Source: Phytophthora quininea
Lineage: Eukaryota > Oomycota > Peronosporomycetes > Peronosporales > Peronosporaceae
Reading direction: 5' to 3'
Assembly: GCA_011947345.1 (NCBI GenBank)
Contig: JAAVTG010000436.1
Coordinates: forward strand, 1-43,627
Length of the DNA stretch: 43,627 nucleotides
Shown here: positions 32,039-43,428 of the stretch, piece after piece
Position numbering within the stretch: position 1 is the first letter of the stretch
Layout: every line of letters starts with the position of its first letter
Notes under the pieces: model-generated
Told to the model about the DNA's origin: nothing
Databases searched by the model: none
Seen by the model: only the letters and a program-made list of their open reading frames with translations
Made by a program: the position numbers and the translations under genes

Positions 32039-33150
32039 TCACTTGGGGAAGTGTCGCAGCCTTGAGATCTGCTCGCCACCCATACAGCTTCCCGCGTTTC
32101 TCCATGAAGCAATCGCAAATCCACGAACACTGACCAGGCACTCATCTATCCGACACTGGACGGCTAGACCTTTGGCGGCCAAAGCGGGAATGGACAACAG
32201 CTTCCTGTCCAGTCCAGGCACATACAGAATGCCTGTCAACTTTGTTGCGCTTCCAGTATCCAGTGTGAAAGTCACGGGCCCGACTCCTCGAGTGGTCAGA
32301 TGATGTCCGCTCGCGACCGCAATGTCGAGTACGCTGTGCAGCGGACGGAAGTCCGTGAAGTCGCTTCATTCACTTGTCATATGAGAACTAGCCCCGCTGT
32401 CAAGCAGCCATGTCGTTGCTGCCTCACTAGTCGCGGAGAAGACGTACTCATCACTGCCAGTACTCTCTTGACTTTGAGGGCAGTTCGCCTGCTTGTGAAC
32501 CGTCTGTCTACACCGGAAGCAGCATCCTGGAAAATCCCGTTCATTGTACTGGTTATGTTCATGACTTTGGTCGTTCTGACGTCGGCGTCATTGCCCGCAC
32601 TGGCCGTGATTCCCAGCAGTGCGACGCGATGCTTGGTTTTGAGCTCGACTGCGTTCACCACGAAAACCCGCGGACGTTGAACGCACCGTCCTCCTTGTCT
32701 TGTTGCGCGAGCGCGGCATACTCGCGTCGCAACATCCCCTTTGCAGCAAGAAGGGAGTCGCGTCTTTGTCCTCGGTGGTCTTTACCATTGCGTCATACTC
32801 ATGAGGGAGACTTCCTATAGGATGGCGAGACGCTCGTCGTCATCCACCATGTCGCCAACTGCAGGGAGACGAAGACAGAGATCGTCAAACTCCAGCAAGT
32901 AGTCCATGAGATTGCCACCAGCACTCATGCTGAAGTCGTGCAGCCTTTTCCTTAACTGAACGCGGTTGTGCAAGCTCTGCTTCACAGAGAACTCACGCAG
33001 GATTTCCCCAGCTTCCAGAGCGGTGGAAGTGTCACAAATCACCGACTGGTAGTTCGGGCCTAGAAGACGCACTAGGATCGTCAAAACTTCAAATCTTCGG
33101 GCTTTCATTCTGCAACGTCGCATGCTCAAGCTTCGCAGCTTTGAGAGCAA
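32039..33150 (-). pseudogene. Copia gag, zinc knuckle and protease region
   Basis: Gag (33150-32815) reads RFEVLTILVRLLGPNYQSVI, then VKQSLHNRVQLRKRLHDFSM and DYLLEFDDLCLRLPAVGDMV, a UBN2-type Copia gag. A zinc knuckle of the C-x2-C-x4-H-x4-C type lies near 32480-32525 (CFRCRQTVHKQANC). The protease region carries LTGILYVPGLDRKLLSIPAL near 32210-32240 and VQCRIDECLVSV. The parts are in different frames with stops between them. Confidence 0.8.
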
Positions 33151-33354
33151 TAACCCTGCCTACCACAAGGTTTTAGGGGCGAACGATATATTGACAGACC
33201 CTAATTAACGTATTGAGTTTAACCGAAATTTAGAGAGGCAAATAATGTGAACTCTCAACGGACACACAGATGCTTTAAATCTCTGACGCATGGTCATTCC
33301 AGTCAACAAAAATCAATACTGGTCATAAAATTCAGCAATCAGTTGACTTTTTAA

Positions 33355-33375
33355 CAAGGATTGTCTGACTCAACC
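33355..33375 (+). repeat. Left terminal inverted repeat of MITE-like element
   Basis: Pairs with 34081-34101 at 20 of 21 positions. Confidence 0.85.
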
Positions 33376-34080
33376 AATCCATTTTTCGTAGTGGGTCGAA
33401 AACTAATTTTACCAAAAGATATGAGGCGTCGTTAAACTGTGTCAATTCATCATGTCATGGTATAAAAACATAGTGGGCTAGGTTGTACCTCGGAATAGCG
33501 TCCATTCAATTTATACTACATGATATGTAGGAGGTGGCAAGTTCAGAGTTTTGAAAAATTAGCGGTATGTCTCTAAGTGTTTCGGTAAAATGATGGCACC
33601 TTAGCCAAAACTAGTTATACACATCCAATCACAGCGCTTTCAATATTGCCTAAACGTTTGCGTTAAGATGTGTATTCACATGCAGCGCCCTAGATGCCCC
33701 GATAAAAACAGCTCCTTGAAGAAAAACTCAAAATGACCAACTATGCTATCGTTTTAGACATGTTATATCCTCAGGAACTATTATTATTTTACTTAGACAA
33801 CTAGATATGGCATAGGTAGCCCAAGAACAAAGACACCATGTGAAAATAACTTCAATCGAACGAAATTTTTATTTTGCCTATAGAAAAGTCGAAGCCATTT
33901 TGCTCGGAATGCCATGTTTGACCTACGATAATGCAATAACCAAAACAGATCCGATCATGCCACTACCCCCACTTCTCTTAGAAAAACGTCAACTTAATGG
34001 CATAAAAATATTATGGGCTAATTTACAAAACTGGAGGTTTTAGTTTTCAGGCAACCCCGAAAAATGCCGTTTTTCGGTCT

Positions 34081-34101
34081 GGTTGAGTCAGGCAATCCTT
34101 G
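34081..34101 (-). repeat. Right terminal inverted repeat of MITE-like element
   Basis: GGTTGAGTCAGGCAATCCTT then G; inverted match to 33355-33375. Confidence 0.85.
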
Positions 34102-34105
34102 TTAA

Positions 34106-34990
34106 TAAAAAAATTAGAAGTTGTTTTTTATAATTGTAGTATTTGGCATAAGTTTCCGTCTACGCTGTCCCTCGAAGGGATATTTGCTAGTGGCAAATCC
34201 GTGCATCTTGTGTTTTGGGAATGATAAGTAAAACAAAGTTACTATTTTCTGGTATTGGTGCATGTCATTTTCTTGTGAAAGTTGGACTGCAAATAAACGT
34301 CTACGGGAATATCAATAAAAAAGCTCATGAAAAGAATGAACCGTACACCGCACCAACTTCACAGAACCATGCCTGTGCTCACATTTGACTCAATATCAGC
34401 TTCCAGCACAGTAAGCCTTTATTTTCAACATCGTTTTTTTCTTTTACTAGAATACACTAACTAAGAGATGCAATTAGTTGTTTAGTTGTTTACCGGTAGA
34501 GGGGTAAAGATCGGGAAGTAGTATTATCGCTCCAACACACAACTATCGCTGCAGTGAGGATCACAGTCCCACAACCGGAAACAAAAATCATTTCATGAGA
34601 CCAAATGGGTGCTTTGATACATGACGATTTCCACGAGACTTTATTGCAGCCACAGCAAACCTACATGTAGCTACGCGCACAACACGATAGTAGCAACATT
34701 ATGTTGAGTCTGCACGAGAAACGCATAAAAACGAACTCATTTATTCGCTCTGACGTGTAAAAGCAATTGACTTTGCGGTGCCGTCAAGTTACATTACCCA
34801 GAAAGGCAGCGTTACCCCTTCTTATTTCGACAATGGCGCTTACACAGCATCGTCGATACACATACACGGTTTTCTTGGCGTGCACAGCCATTGTAAGCAT
34901 TAGCTTTCATGAATGATCTACAGTATTCTTCACCTAACGCGCTGGTCTGTCGGAAGGCCGACTTCGGTTTGTGCCAATGGTACCATATCA
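34106..34990. other. AT-rich non-coding stretch
   Basis: Nothing recognisable. A frame at 34812-35015 on the minus strand shows no motif I can name. Confidence 0.45.
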
Positions 34991-35735
34991 CCGATGTAAG
35001 TGGCGCAGTTGCCACCTCACTTGAAATGCGTCGTTAACATTTTCGTTGCTACCTCACAGCTGGAGAACCGCGCGCTTTATCACGACATGTCCCTCAAGTA
35101 CCTGCTGACCGCCGTGCCCCAGCTATTAGCCGCATTGCTTCTGCTCTACTATGCATGCACCTTTTCGAGAGCTTCGAGCATATTCGTGCACCGGGTCCTG
35201 TCAGAGTCGTGCGTGCACCAGAGTGTGGTGGCTCTCATGTTGGTCTCAGTCGTTCACTCGGCTTCCAGCGCTTCCCTCAGCTTGTGCTGCTCGTTCCCAT
35301 CGTTGTGGTTCGTGACAACCTTCCACTTACATTGATTTTATGACCGACTCCCTGACTTGATTGCAGCCCTGTAGACGCGTCAACTGGCGAGCTTAGCCAA
35401 CTCGTCGAGTGTCCAAGATCGGTGGCACACCTCACGCACTTCAACCTGTATCCTCGACTCACACACTGCGGTGCTACGTGCACCATGTTATTCGCTTTGT
35501 CGAGCGTCAATGCTGCCCACACCATCAATAGCTTGCACTCACGAGTGCATCATGCCAAGTTCCTCACGTTCTCCCGTCGCGAACCAGTGCACGAGGCTTC
35601 AGCCGCAGTGACTTTCTAAGGTCAGCACTTCAACCGTACCAAGACAACAGCAGCAGGTCATTTTGAAATGGTACGAGCTGTAGCTCACATTCGATTGCGA
35701 TGTTTTCCTTCTTGCGACTAGATTGCCTCTCGTTT
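34991..35735. other. GC-richer stretch, possible gene relic
   Basis: Composition returns to the level of the gene-rich arm. A plus-strand frame (35000-35335) contains hydrophobic runs (LLTAVPQLLAALLLLYYACT, VVALMLVSVVHS) and another follows at 35422-35619. Both may derive from a decayed membrane protein gene. No family is recognised, and no single frame spans the region. Confidence 0.35.
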
Positions 35736-38475
35736 CTATTCTTCTACCTCTTCGCCCTCCTCAAGTTCCTCGCCCTCTTCCAACTCGCTGTCATCGCTCT
35801 TAGCCATTGTCTGCAGCTTCAAGCGTGCCTGGCGGATAATCTCTTCTGCCTTTGCAGCTTCCTCTGCTTCAGTCAGTGCAGCTCTCGGCTTTAGCATTGG
35901 GGAGAACGACTCGGATGTAACTGCAACGTTTACATCGGGCTTCGAAGACTTGGCCATGACAGCGGCCAGACTAGGCGGCAAAGCACCATCGCGGTCTTGC
36001 GACCGACTCTGGCTACGGCTTCGGTTCCGGCGACGTCTGTCACGACGCGTCTCCGACCGAGAGCGCGATCTCGAGCGAGACACTGAAGGTGAGCCGTGGC
36101 TACGACGTCGTTTCCGTGATGATCGGTGGCTTCGATGCTTTTTGTGCTTCTTGTCGTCCTCCAGCTCATCTGCTGCAGATGAACGGCGGCGAGAGCGTCG
36201 TGGTCGCTCGTCCTCGTCCTCTTCCGGTTCCAGGTCGTGGCTTTCTTTGCGACTACGTTTACGATGCTTTGACTTCTTCTCTTCAACTCTACGGTTTTCT
36301 TCCTTCGCCTCAGCCACCCACATGTCGAAGACCTGGCGTACGAACCCGGGGAATTCTACCAAGGCGGTATCAACAGTACCCTCCGTTGCAGCGTTCTGTT
36401 CTCGGTGACTCCGGACTGCAGCCTCCAATGCGGCCTCCACCTCTTTAGGTGATAGCTCGGCCACCTCAGCTTCAGTCGTATCGTCAGTCTTCACGTCACT
36501 AGACTCGATGGACCCTGAGTCCTTTTCGGCACTGTTCGTCTCAGCAATATCTGTGGGTTCCTCTTCGCCCTCTTCAAGCGCATTCTTATCCAGGGAAACA
36601 CGAATTCCGCTCTGTAAAGCTTCACAAAACGCTGTGAATGTAGTGGTCTCCGCTACACGAAGTGGGGATCGCCACTCCGAACGAGATGAGACCGAATTGC
36701 CGTCGCAGCTGGCTCCAACTTCCTGCGGAGTCTCTTTACAAACTTGTCGAAGATATTACGCTGCGACCGCCAGCTGAGACCATCGTCTTTGTTCTCTTCA
36801 TGGTCTTCCTCCTCATCCTTGTCTTCATCGCCGGCCTTTTCGCTATCTAATGCTTTTCCTTAGCCTCAGCTTCGCTAGCGCTCTTTAGATATTCCGAAGA
36901 GAACTCCAGCCACGTGCTTGCAGCCGTCAGCTGACCACTCGTTGTGAGCGTCTTAAGCTGCTCGCTAAGCTCTCGTCCTAACACTTCTTTGCGCTCGGCA
37001 CGTTCAGCGCGCTCACGCTTCCTCTTTGTTCGTTCCAACTCGCGACGCTCTCGCAAAATGCCTCTGTCCAGTCGTACACTTGATGTCTATCGACGATACG
37101 AAGCGCATCGTCACCCACTTTCCTGCCAGTATCGGGGAGTTCCACCTCCTCCACTAAGTCTAAGATTTTACGCTTGGTAGAGCTGTCAAGGTGTTTACTG
37201 CTGGATCGGCTTCCCAGGTCCAGTTGCTTACTCTCAAGTCGCTCGCGTAACAGCTCCACGAATGCAGAGTGCAGCAGTTCGCGGCGCTTTTCATTGCGAA
37301 CTTTTGAGTGCGCTCCAAATCCTGCATAAACGTAGTGAACAGTTGCTGTTTCTCGCGATTATCTTCAACGGCGGACCAACGGGGTCCTTTCGAAGTGCGA
37401 AAAATGCATCCCCAGTGGTCACATCATCCCAAGACGCTTGTCGACGACGCGAAGGTGGCGCCAACGTGGCTTCAAACAGACCGAGCAGCTCGGTGAACTC
37501 CTCTCGTGTCTTTTTGATCAGACGGCGCTTCTCGATAGTAGCTTTGTTCTTGCTCTGCGTGCAATACTCTGCGAAGGCCTGTTTCTTCTCGCCAACTGTG
37601 TGCAGGGCGAACTTCCAACGAGGATCGTTTTGCATCGCCGAGTCTTTTGTGATCATCCGCTGAGCGTCTCCCCACTTCAGCGTGGGCGAAATCTGCTTGT
37701 CCTCTAAGAACTGTTTAAAGGCGGCCATCCGCTCGGGGCGGGGCATGTCTGCAAACTCGGCAGCCTGTTCCTGCTCCTGCTCTTTGCGTCGTTTCTTCTT
37801 CGCTAATTCGTGTGCCTGTTGTCGTTTTACTTCCTCCTCATCGACTTCTTCCTCCAGTGGACCTGCTGTATTCATCTGCACAGGGGTCTGAATCTGCGCT
37901 GGAGCCGGAGCTCCTAGCGTCGTCGACACTGCTTCAAGTGCCTGGCTGGTCATCTTGGCCACTTCTTCTCTTGCTTGCTGCATGCGAAACTCCTCTGGCT
38001 GGTCCCAGACTGTCTCCTTTGTCACTGTGTTGTAGTAGTAAAAGGCCCCAGTCGAGTCGTCCTTATACTCGACCCATTTCTTCTGTGCAGGGGGCTCTGC
38101 TGCTTGTCCTGGGAAGTCGTACGTACTGACTCCTGTGGCTGTATTGTAATAGTAGGTAGCTCCCTGTGGGGTTCTATGTTCGCTCCATCCTGGAGGCAAA
38201 CTCGAAGCAGCAGGAGCTTGGAAGTTCATTGGAGGCGGCACATTCATGGCCATGGGAGGCCTCATCCCTTGCGGTGGACCGCGTACAGGGGGAACACCTC
38301 GGGCCTGGAACGGCGGCAGGCCTCTGAACATGTTCGGGTTGAATGGCGGCGGCCCTTGAGTTGCGAACGCCGGTTGGAATGGAGGCGGTCCACGTGGGAA
38401 GCCTTGGGGCGGACGGAAGGCCGGACCTCCCGGCGGGAAGCCGCTGCCATTGGTCGGCGGGCCGTAGTGGCTCAT
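35736..38475 (-). CDS. PRPF40: Pre-mRNA-processing factor PRP40 homologue (five single-base breaks)
   Basis: PRP40 bridges the U1 snRNP and branch-point proteins in early spliceosomes. The gene starts at 38475 (MSHYGPPTNGSGFPPGGPAF) with a Pro/Gly-rich region, then two WW domains: LPPGWSEHRTPQGATYYYNT, in which the second Trp is Tyr (STYDFP), and KKWVEYKDDSTGAFYYYNTV with ETVWDQP. FF domains follow, the first as AFKQFLEDKQISPTLKWGDA then DPRWKFALHTVGEKKQAFAE. A charged helical region and an RS tail (HGSPSVSRSRSRSRSETRRD) end with SELEEGEELEEGEEVEE. Frame breaks lie near 37381, 37304, 37074, 36856 and 36655; each fits one lost base, three of them in C or A runs. Adding five bases gives exactly 915 codons. 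No introns are needed. The gene is divergent from the gene at 38724. Confidence 0.93.
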
Positions 38476-38723
38476 GGTGGCGCGTTCACTACGACAGAGA
38501 CAAGAGTCAACAGTCTGTCGGCTGGGCCTGTGCGGGAGCTCGAAGTGAATGGACGGCGAGCTCAGCTACTCACTTCGGACGGCAGGAGTCTGCGCGCTTG
38601 GTGTCCAAAGCTTGTCTGGTAGATTGGGAAAAAACCTTCGAGGTTTTTAGCAATTCGTGTGGTGCACACAAGATTGAAGAAAGCTAAATCAAATAAGTTA
38701 TTTGAAATAACCCACCTACAACG
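38476..38723. promoter_or_regulatory. Shared divergent promoter, PRP40 and the RGG/proline-rich gene
   Basis: These 248 bases separate divergent ATGs. There is an AT-rich patch with TTATTTGAAATAA at about 38697-38709, close to the plus-strand ATG. No named element is assigned. Confidence 0.5.
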
Positions 38724-39205
38724 ATGGCCTCGGTTCCTCCTCCACCTCCGCCTCCGCCTAGGAGCATGCCAGCGATGGGGCAGCCGATGCTTCCACCACA
38801 TCTGCAGGCCATGATGAACCAGATGCAGAAGCGACAACCCAAGCTCCAGCAGCAGCAGCAACAGGGTCCACATTTCCAAGGAGGTCGCGGCCGAGGAGGA
38901 AGAGCGCGAGGACGAGGACGAGGACGAGGATTCCAGCAGCGTGGGCGTCAACAGCAACACTTCAAGCGGAAGCGAGGGCCGAGTGACGGAGGAGACGCGT
39001 CGCGGTTCTTCCTGCCGTCGATGCTAGAGGATCCGTGGCGACATTTGATTGGAGCTTCAGAGAAGGCTGCAAATGTCGTAAATCCCACCAAGGAGAGGAA
39101 GAGCTACGTCCACGGCAGGTGCAGCAACAGCGAGAGGGTCGATCTGGGAGAGTGTTCTTCCAGCCGTCCTTCCTGGAAGACCCGTGGGCTGCGCTGGTGC
39201 GGTAG
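38724..39205 (+). CDS. Proline-rich, RGG-box protein with a duplicated FxPSxLEDPW motif (one break)
   Basis: The frame starts MASVPPPPPPPPRSMPAMGQ. It has a polyproline start, a Gln run (QPKLQQQQQQGPHFQGG), an Arg/Gly box ([16 protein letters not shown]), a basic patch (HFKRKRG) and the motif RFFLPSMLEDPWRHL. A frame change near 39101 fits one lost G. The other frame then gives a charged linker and a second copy of the motif, RVFFQPSFLEDPWAALVR, at the extreme C-terminus, with stop at 39203-39205. Corrected length is 160 residues. Two copies of a PS-x-LEDPW peptide flanking a linker suggest a short docking motif for a bivalent partner. RGG boxes bind RNA. Sharing a promoter with PRP40 points to an RNA-processing role, which is inference. 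I do not know the family name. Confidence 0.75.
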
Positions 39206-39546
39206 ATCCAGCATTTCTTGGGGAATCGCAATTGAAATCAAAGTTTGATACTGCTTCTTCAACACTTGCTTGATGTTAATGGAAAATGAAGGCTGGACGT
39301 CTTCTGCAATGGATGAAGATGTGGATACGAGCCAATTAACTGGAGACGGTTCAACAAACAGGAAACTAATTGACTTTTGTTGCTGGCATATCCGCTAGCC
39401 TTCGATGTGGAGCAATACCCTGGAATCAAAACTGTACACGTCAAATACTACACAGAGAATACCACACTCGCCTTTGAAGGCAACGGACGTGTCAATTGGT
39501 TTTACGATTCCTGCGGACGAAGTCCATCTCACATCCTGTCGCTGTT
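39206..39546. other. Convergent intergenic gap
   Basis: Holds the 3' ends of the RGG gene and of the minus-strand receptor kinase. No gene is seen. Confidence 0.5.
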
Positions 39547-41473
39547 TTAGATCATCGTTGTTCTCAGCGCGTAGGCAACCTCCGGTGCGGATGGCCGATC
39601 TTCTGGGTTGTGTGCCAAACAACGGTCTGCCAGTGCTCGGATATCTGGAGGACAGTGTGATGAGAAACTAGGACGGATCACTCCCATGGCGATCATCTGC
39701 AGAATAGCGACGTTTGCCAACGTGTTATCGTTTGGGCCTCGAGCATCGTCGTATGGCACTGCGTGAGTGTCTAGCTCTGAAAGCACCACTCCGAAGCTGA
39801 AGATATCGGCAGCTTGGTTGTAGTCTTCTCTTCCCGCCAGCACCTCCGGAGCTTCCCATCTGCTCGTCCCCACGCCCTGTGTCATTGTGTTTTCTTCCGA
39901 CATGAAGCGTGAAACTCCGAAATCCGCTAACTTGGCTCGCATATCTCTCGATAGCAAAATGTTCCGAGACTTGAGGTCGCGGTGCACCACGGGGGACAAA
40001 CGAGTGGACATACACCAGCGCCTCGATCACATCCATTGCAATTTGACGCTTCCTTGCCGTCCAAACTCGTGGAGTTTGTGGGTAAATAAGAAACTCGCGG
40101 ACGTCTCCACCCACCATGTACTCTGAGAGCGCTTGCAGATCCGATTCAACAGTCCAGGCTGCACCGACGAGCTTGACGATGTTTGGGTGGTCGAATTTCG
40201 CCACCATTTTGATTTCTTCTGCGAAGCTTTGCATGTATTGCCGACTCTCATTCTCCTTGCGCAGTCGTTTCGACGCCAACAACCGAGTTCCTTGGTATTT
40301 CACGAGCCAGACGTCAGCGAATGCTCCACCGCCAATCTTTCTCACGTCTTCGATGTCATCGGCTTTTAGCTGGAGCTTGAGAAGCTGCGGGTCGTGCCAC
40401 ACTGAAACGTATCCGTTTTGAATTCTTGTGCTTGGCTGCTCAGGTTTTTCGGCTTCAAGGGATGCTGTTGCATTTTCCATTTCCACACCACAAAGCCGAC
40501 GAGAATCATGAAGACCGCAGTACCGATTATACTGCCAGCAAGAACGCCTCCAGAGTAATATCCTGGGCAGTACGCGTTTTCGTACGAGTATAACCTCCGC
40601 TGAATATCCGCCGCTTGAACAGTTTGGCCGTTAGATTCAACAGCAGTGTCGATGATGCACATGTTGACGCTGTGAATTCGCTGGAAACCTGAAACACAAG
40701 TACCCAACTCGACGAAGTCGTCTTCCGTTAGATCCCACGACAAATTCTGGAGAAACGCTGCTTGAGCTGCTGTGAAATCACGGAGTAATGGAGCATTGCC
40801 GGTCATGTTCCTGTTCAAAGCGTTAGTGTATTGAATGTTGGATGGTAGCCGTCTTGATGACACTTACAATTTCGTCAGCTGTTTCGATTGGAAAATGCCG
40901 TCAGGGATGGTGGTAAGGTGGTTGTGGGCCAAAGAGCTGCAGAATAGAAAGTGTGAGATCGTGCCAATACAAGTCATTCAAAACAACAGACGTACAGGGA
41001 TTGAAGTCTTGGGAAGTATCCGTTAAATGTTTCCATCTCGTTGCCCTGCAAACTTCTGTTTTGCAGAATCAAAACACCTCGTCAAGTGGGTGTCGTGAGC
41101 AAGGAGATCATAAAGTAGAACTTACAGCGAAACAAGATTGCTCGAGTAGGCACTTTCATCCACGTGCTTGATGTGATTCAAGTCCAAATTCCTGGTCGTA
41201 AACAACATCTCCATAAGTATTTATTCAAAGACAACTGGAAACAAACACTCACAGCTCCAGAAGCGATGGAAGTCGAAGCAAAGGTATTGTAGGAAACACC
41301 TCCAGCGTGGCATTTGCGAGGCTCAATCGTGTAGTTTCGACAGACAAAGCAGACCGATCTTCGTAGATTGTCGAGGCCTTTATGGAGACTGCGGCCTCGA
41401 TTGTTGACAGCACCACCGCCGTTATCAATATGAATTTGCACTGAGCCAGTGCACTCTGTGTACGAAAACCCAT
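39547..41473 (-). CDS. LRR receptor-like kinase with complete active site (two breaks)
   Basis: The start is at 41473 with a signal peptide (FILITAVVLSTIEAAVS). Exons are 41473-41253, 41191-41126, 41055-40996, 40936-40868 and 40810-39547. Each of the first introns falls in phase 2 in the Leu codon at the same point of consecutive LRRs (LNLDLNHIKHVD, LSLQGNEMETF, LSLAHNHLTTIPDGIF). A membrane helix follows (GSIIGTAVFMILVGFVVW). A break near 40445 (A run) joins the TKL-type kinase: glycine loop IGGGAFADVWLV, Lys in LLASKRL, HRDLKSRN, DFGVSRF and WEAPEV are all present. A second break (extra base or two lost) sits just before HRDLK near 40000. Corrected length is about 560 residues. Active signalling at the plasma membrane is expected. 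Confidence 0.93.
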
Positions 41474-41931
41474 GCCACCCCTGCAGTCAAGAACGTGTTG
41501 AGCTTCCTTAGGTCTTTTTGACAATGATGCTGATGGCATTTGACGGTAACATCAGAGCCCAGAGCCTGGTTTAGTGAAGCTAAACGGCAGTGGATATTGA
41601 TCCTTGTGGATCTGAAGTTGAACTGCTGTATGATGAATTTAAACCTTCTGGTACAGTCGTCATGACGAAGGCTTTTCCTCCGGCGTGGCGCCTTGAAAAC
41701 CACAAGTGTCCTGTGTGCCTGTGGGTGGCAATAGCCGGTGGTCTCCGGCATTAACCTGCTGATGCTGTAGGAAGGGGTAGCTACCAGCACGTCCCGGATA
41801 GCGGGGTAAAGGGGTTAAGGTCACAAAGACGACAGCTCTCCTTGATTCAAATGATTTTGAGCGTAAACTCACTGCTGGTTCATAGAAAAGTGGTGATCTT
41901 GTTCTGTGCTCGCTACATTGAACAGCTCTGG
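41474..41931. other. Intergenic, promoter of the receptor kinase
   Basis: Lies upstream of the receptor ATG and downstream of the dioxygenase stop, both minus strand. The open frames here show no domain. Confidence 0.5.
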
Positions 41932-42946
41932 TTAAGCTCGCTTGCCCATGGCAGCGTTGTGCTTCTTCATCAAATATTCTCCAGCGAGCACTGGTGGATA
42001 CTTGGCCGGGTTCTCGGACGACTGGCAAGTCGGGAAGCACTCCACGATGGTATCAGCGTTGATGTTGTGGAAGAAGGCGATGGACTGGCGACGGTTGTCG
42101 GCGCACCCCGACGGTGGATTGATGACTCGGTGCATTGTCGACCGCCACTGGTCGTTCGTCCAGTGCTGCATCAGGTCTCCGATGTTTACCACGTACGAGT
42201 TGGCAGGCGCCTTGACGCTGTGCCACTCGCCGTGCAAATCACGCACTTGGAGGCCTCCAGGGGCATCATCCACCGCTAAGATCGTTAAACTGCCGTAATC
42301 CGTATGCGCCGACGCTCGGATTTGCTCGGTGCCTGGCTCCTGATCCTGATGAGGGTAGTTCCTGAAAGCCAAACAGGTCAATCCAATACCCAATACCCAT
42401 GGCAACACACTTTACGTACAGGATCCTGAGTGCCGACATGTGCTTGTCGATCTTCTTGTCGAAGTAGTCGCTCGGTAGTTTGAGCGCGCCGGCGAAGATG
42501 CTCATCATTGTTGCTGCCAACTTCTCCACAGCGCGGTAGTACTCGGTCATCGTGTTCTGAAAGCCCTTAGGTTCTTCAGGCCATTGCGGTGCAATGCTTG
42601 GCTCGACTCCTTGCGGTCCGACACAGACTTGGAAAGTCTCTTTGAGATCCGCGAGCGTCTTAGCGTCGCTGTCCCTCGAGTTAGACAGAATCTCAGCACT
42701 CGTAGCCGTACGGATACTCAGGGCTCATCGGGATCTTCTCCTTCTCTTGGCTCGGCTGGTCAAAGTACTCTTTCGCCGCCTTGAATGCAGCGGTGATAGT
42801 GTCAGGAGCGATGCCGTGATTGGTGATGACGAGGAAGCCGACGTTGTGGCAGGCGTCGTCGACCGATGCCAGGACCTTGTCTCGGTCGACTTGACTCCAA
42901 GACGACGCGTTCACGAAGGGGAAATGTCGATCACCGGCACCAGCAT
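41932..42946 (-). CDS. 2-oxoglutarate/Fe(II)-dependent dioxygenase, isopenicillin-N-synthase-like (two breaks)
   Basis: ATG 42946 opens with MLVPVIDISPF, the usual start of the DIOX_N domain. A break near 42916 (T or C run) joins VNASSWSQVDRDKVL, NVGFLVITNHGI and SPEYPYGYE. A second near 42692 (two bases lost or one gained) leads to SAEILSNSRDSDAKTLADLK, then ETFQVCVGP. An intron lies at 42362-42419 (GTACGT...TTTCAG). The catalytic core carries iron ligands His and Asp in ASAHTDYGSLTIL and the distal His in STMHRVINPP; the 2-oxoglutarate Arg lies in RQSIAFFHNI, 10-15 residues on. The end is EYLMKKHNAAMGKRA, a common C-terminus of this family in fungi and oomycetes. Corrected length is 319 residues, normal. 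The substrate is unknown. No signal peptide; cytosolic by inference. Confidence 0.92.
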
Positions 42947-43428
42947 GGCGAGGACTAAGATGTTGTCACCGGCGGGGAGATTGCGGAATGAGCTGAGGAG
43001 GGTGCGACCGGCGGCTTGTCATCGGTTGACGACTAACCGCCGGAATCAGAGAAGGAGTCACTAGAAACATGAACGTTGGCGATCCACTCTGAAGAAAAGC
43101 TCTTGCATTTCATTTGCGTGCTGTGGACATATCGATGCTTGTCAACGCCTGCATCCTAACGATGATCCCTCAGGCGCTATGTTGAAGCTGAATGCGAATG
43201 AACATGGTCAACACTTTCACGCGATAAAACCTATCTATAATGCGCCATCCGCATGTCAAATGCCTTTCACTTCAGCAAGTACTCATGCATTTCGTCTGCC
43301 GACGAACTCATGGAAAGCCAAGCATTTCCATTGATAAATAAATTCCATCCAGCAAAAAACTCTAAAACTCAAAAATATTTAAAACAGAAAAATACTTTAA
43401 AAACATAAATTCTTTTTCCAAATAAAAA
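42947..43428. promoter_or_regulatory. Divergent promoter region, dioxygenase and SART1
   Basis: 482 bases between divergent ATGs, strongly AT-rich in the last 100 bases before the SART1 start (repeated AAAAA and ATAAA). No specific element is assigned. Confidence 0.5.

Larger units (their letters stand above)
29586..33150 (-). mobile_element. Ty1/Copia retrotransposon, 5'-truncated and decayed
   Basis: Domains follow the Copia order on the minus strand: gag, zinc knuckle, protease region, GAG-pre-integrase, integrase, reverse transcriptase, RNase H. Integrase before reverse transcriptase is diagnostic for Copia. Many stops and frame changes separate the parts. No primer-binding site or 5' LTR was found beyond 33150. 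The element is retained sequence only and cannot be active. Confidence 0.9.
33355..34101. mobile_element. MITE-like element with 21-base inverted repeats flanked by TTAA
   Basis: CAAGGATTGTCTGACTCAAC at 33355 pairs with the end at 34081-34101, with one mismatch in 21. TTAA lies directly outside both ends (33351-33354 and 34102-34105). The interior is AT-rich without coding capacity; the longest frame, 33840-34043, shows no similarity. The TTAA flanks suggest mobilisation by a PiggyBac-type transposase, but the ends differ from those of the PiggyBac element in this window. A TA-duplicating family with ends starting ACAAGG would also fit. Confidence 0.72.

Noticed and set aside
29004..33300. 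A matching pair of Copia LTRs
   Set aside because: I looked for a direct repeat between about 29100-29580 and the region after 33150 and saw none.
37975..38622. Plus-strand frame of 215 codons over PRP40
   Set aside because: Antisense to the WW-domain exon of PRP40; no similarity.
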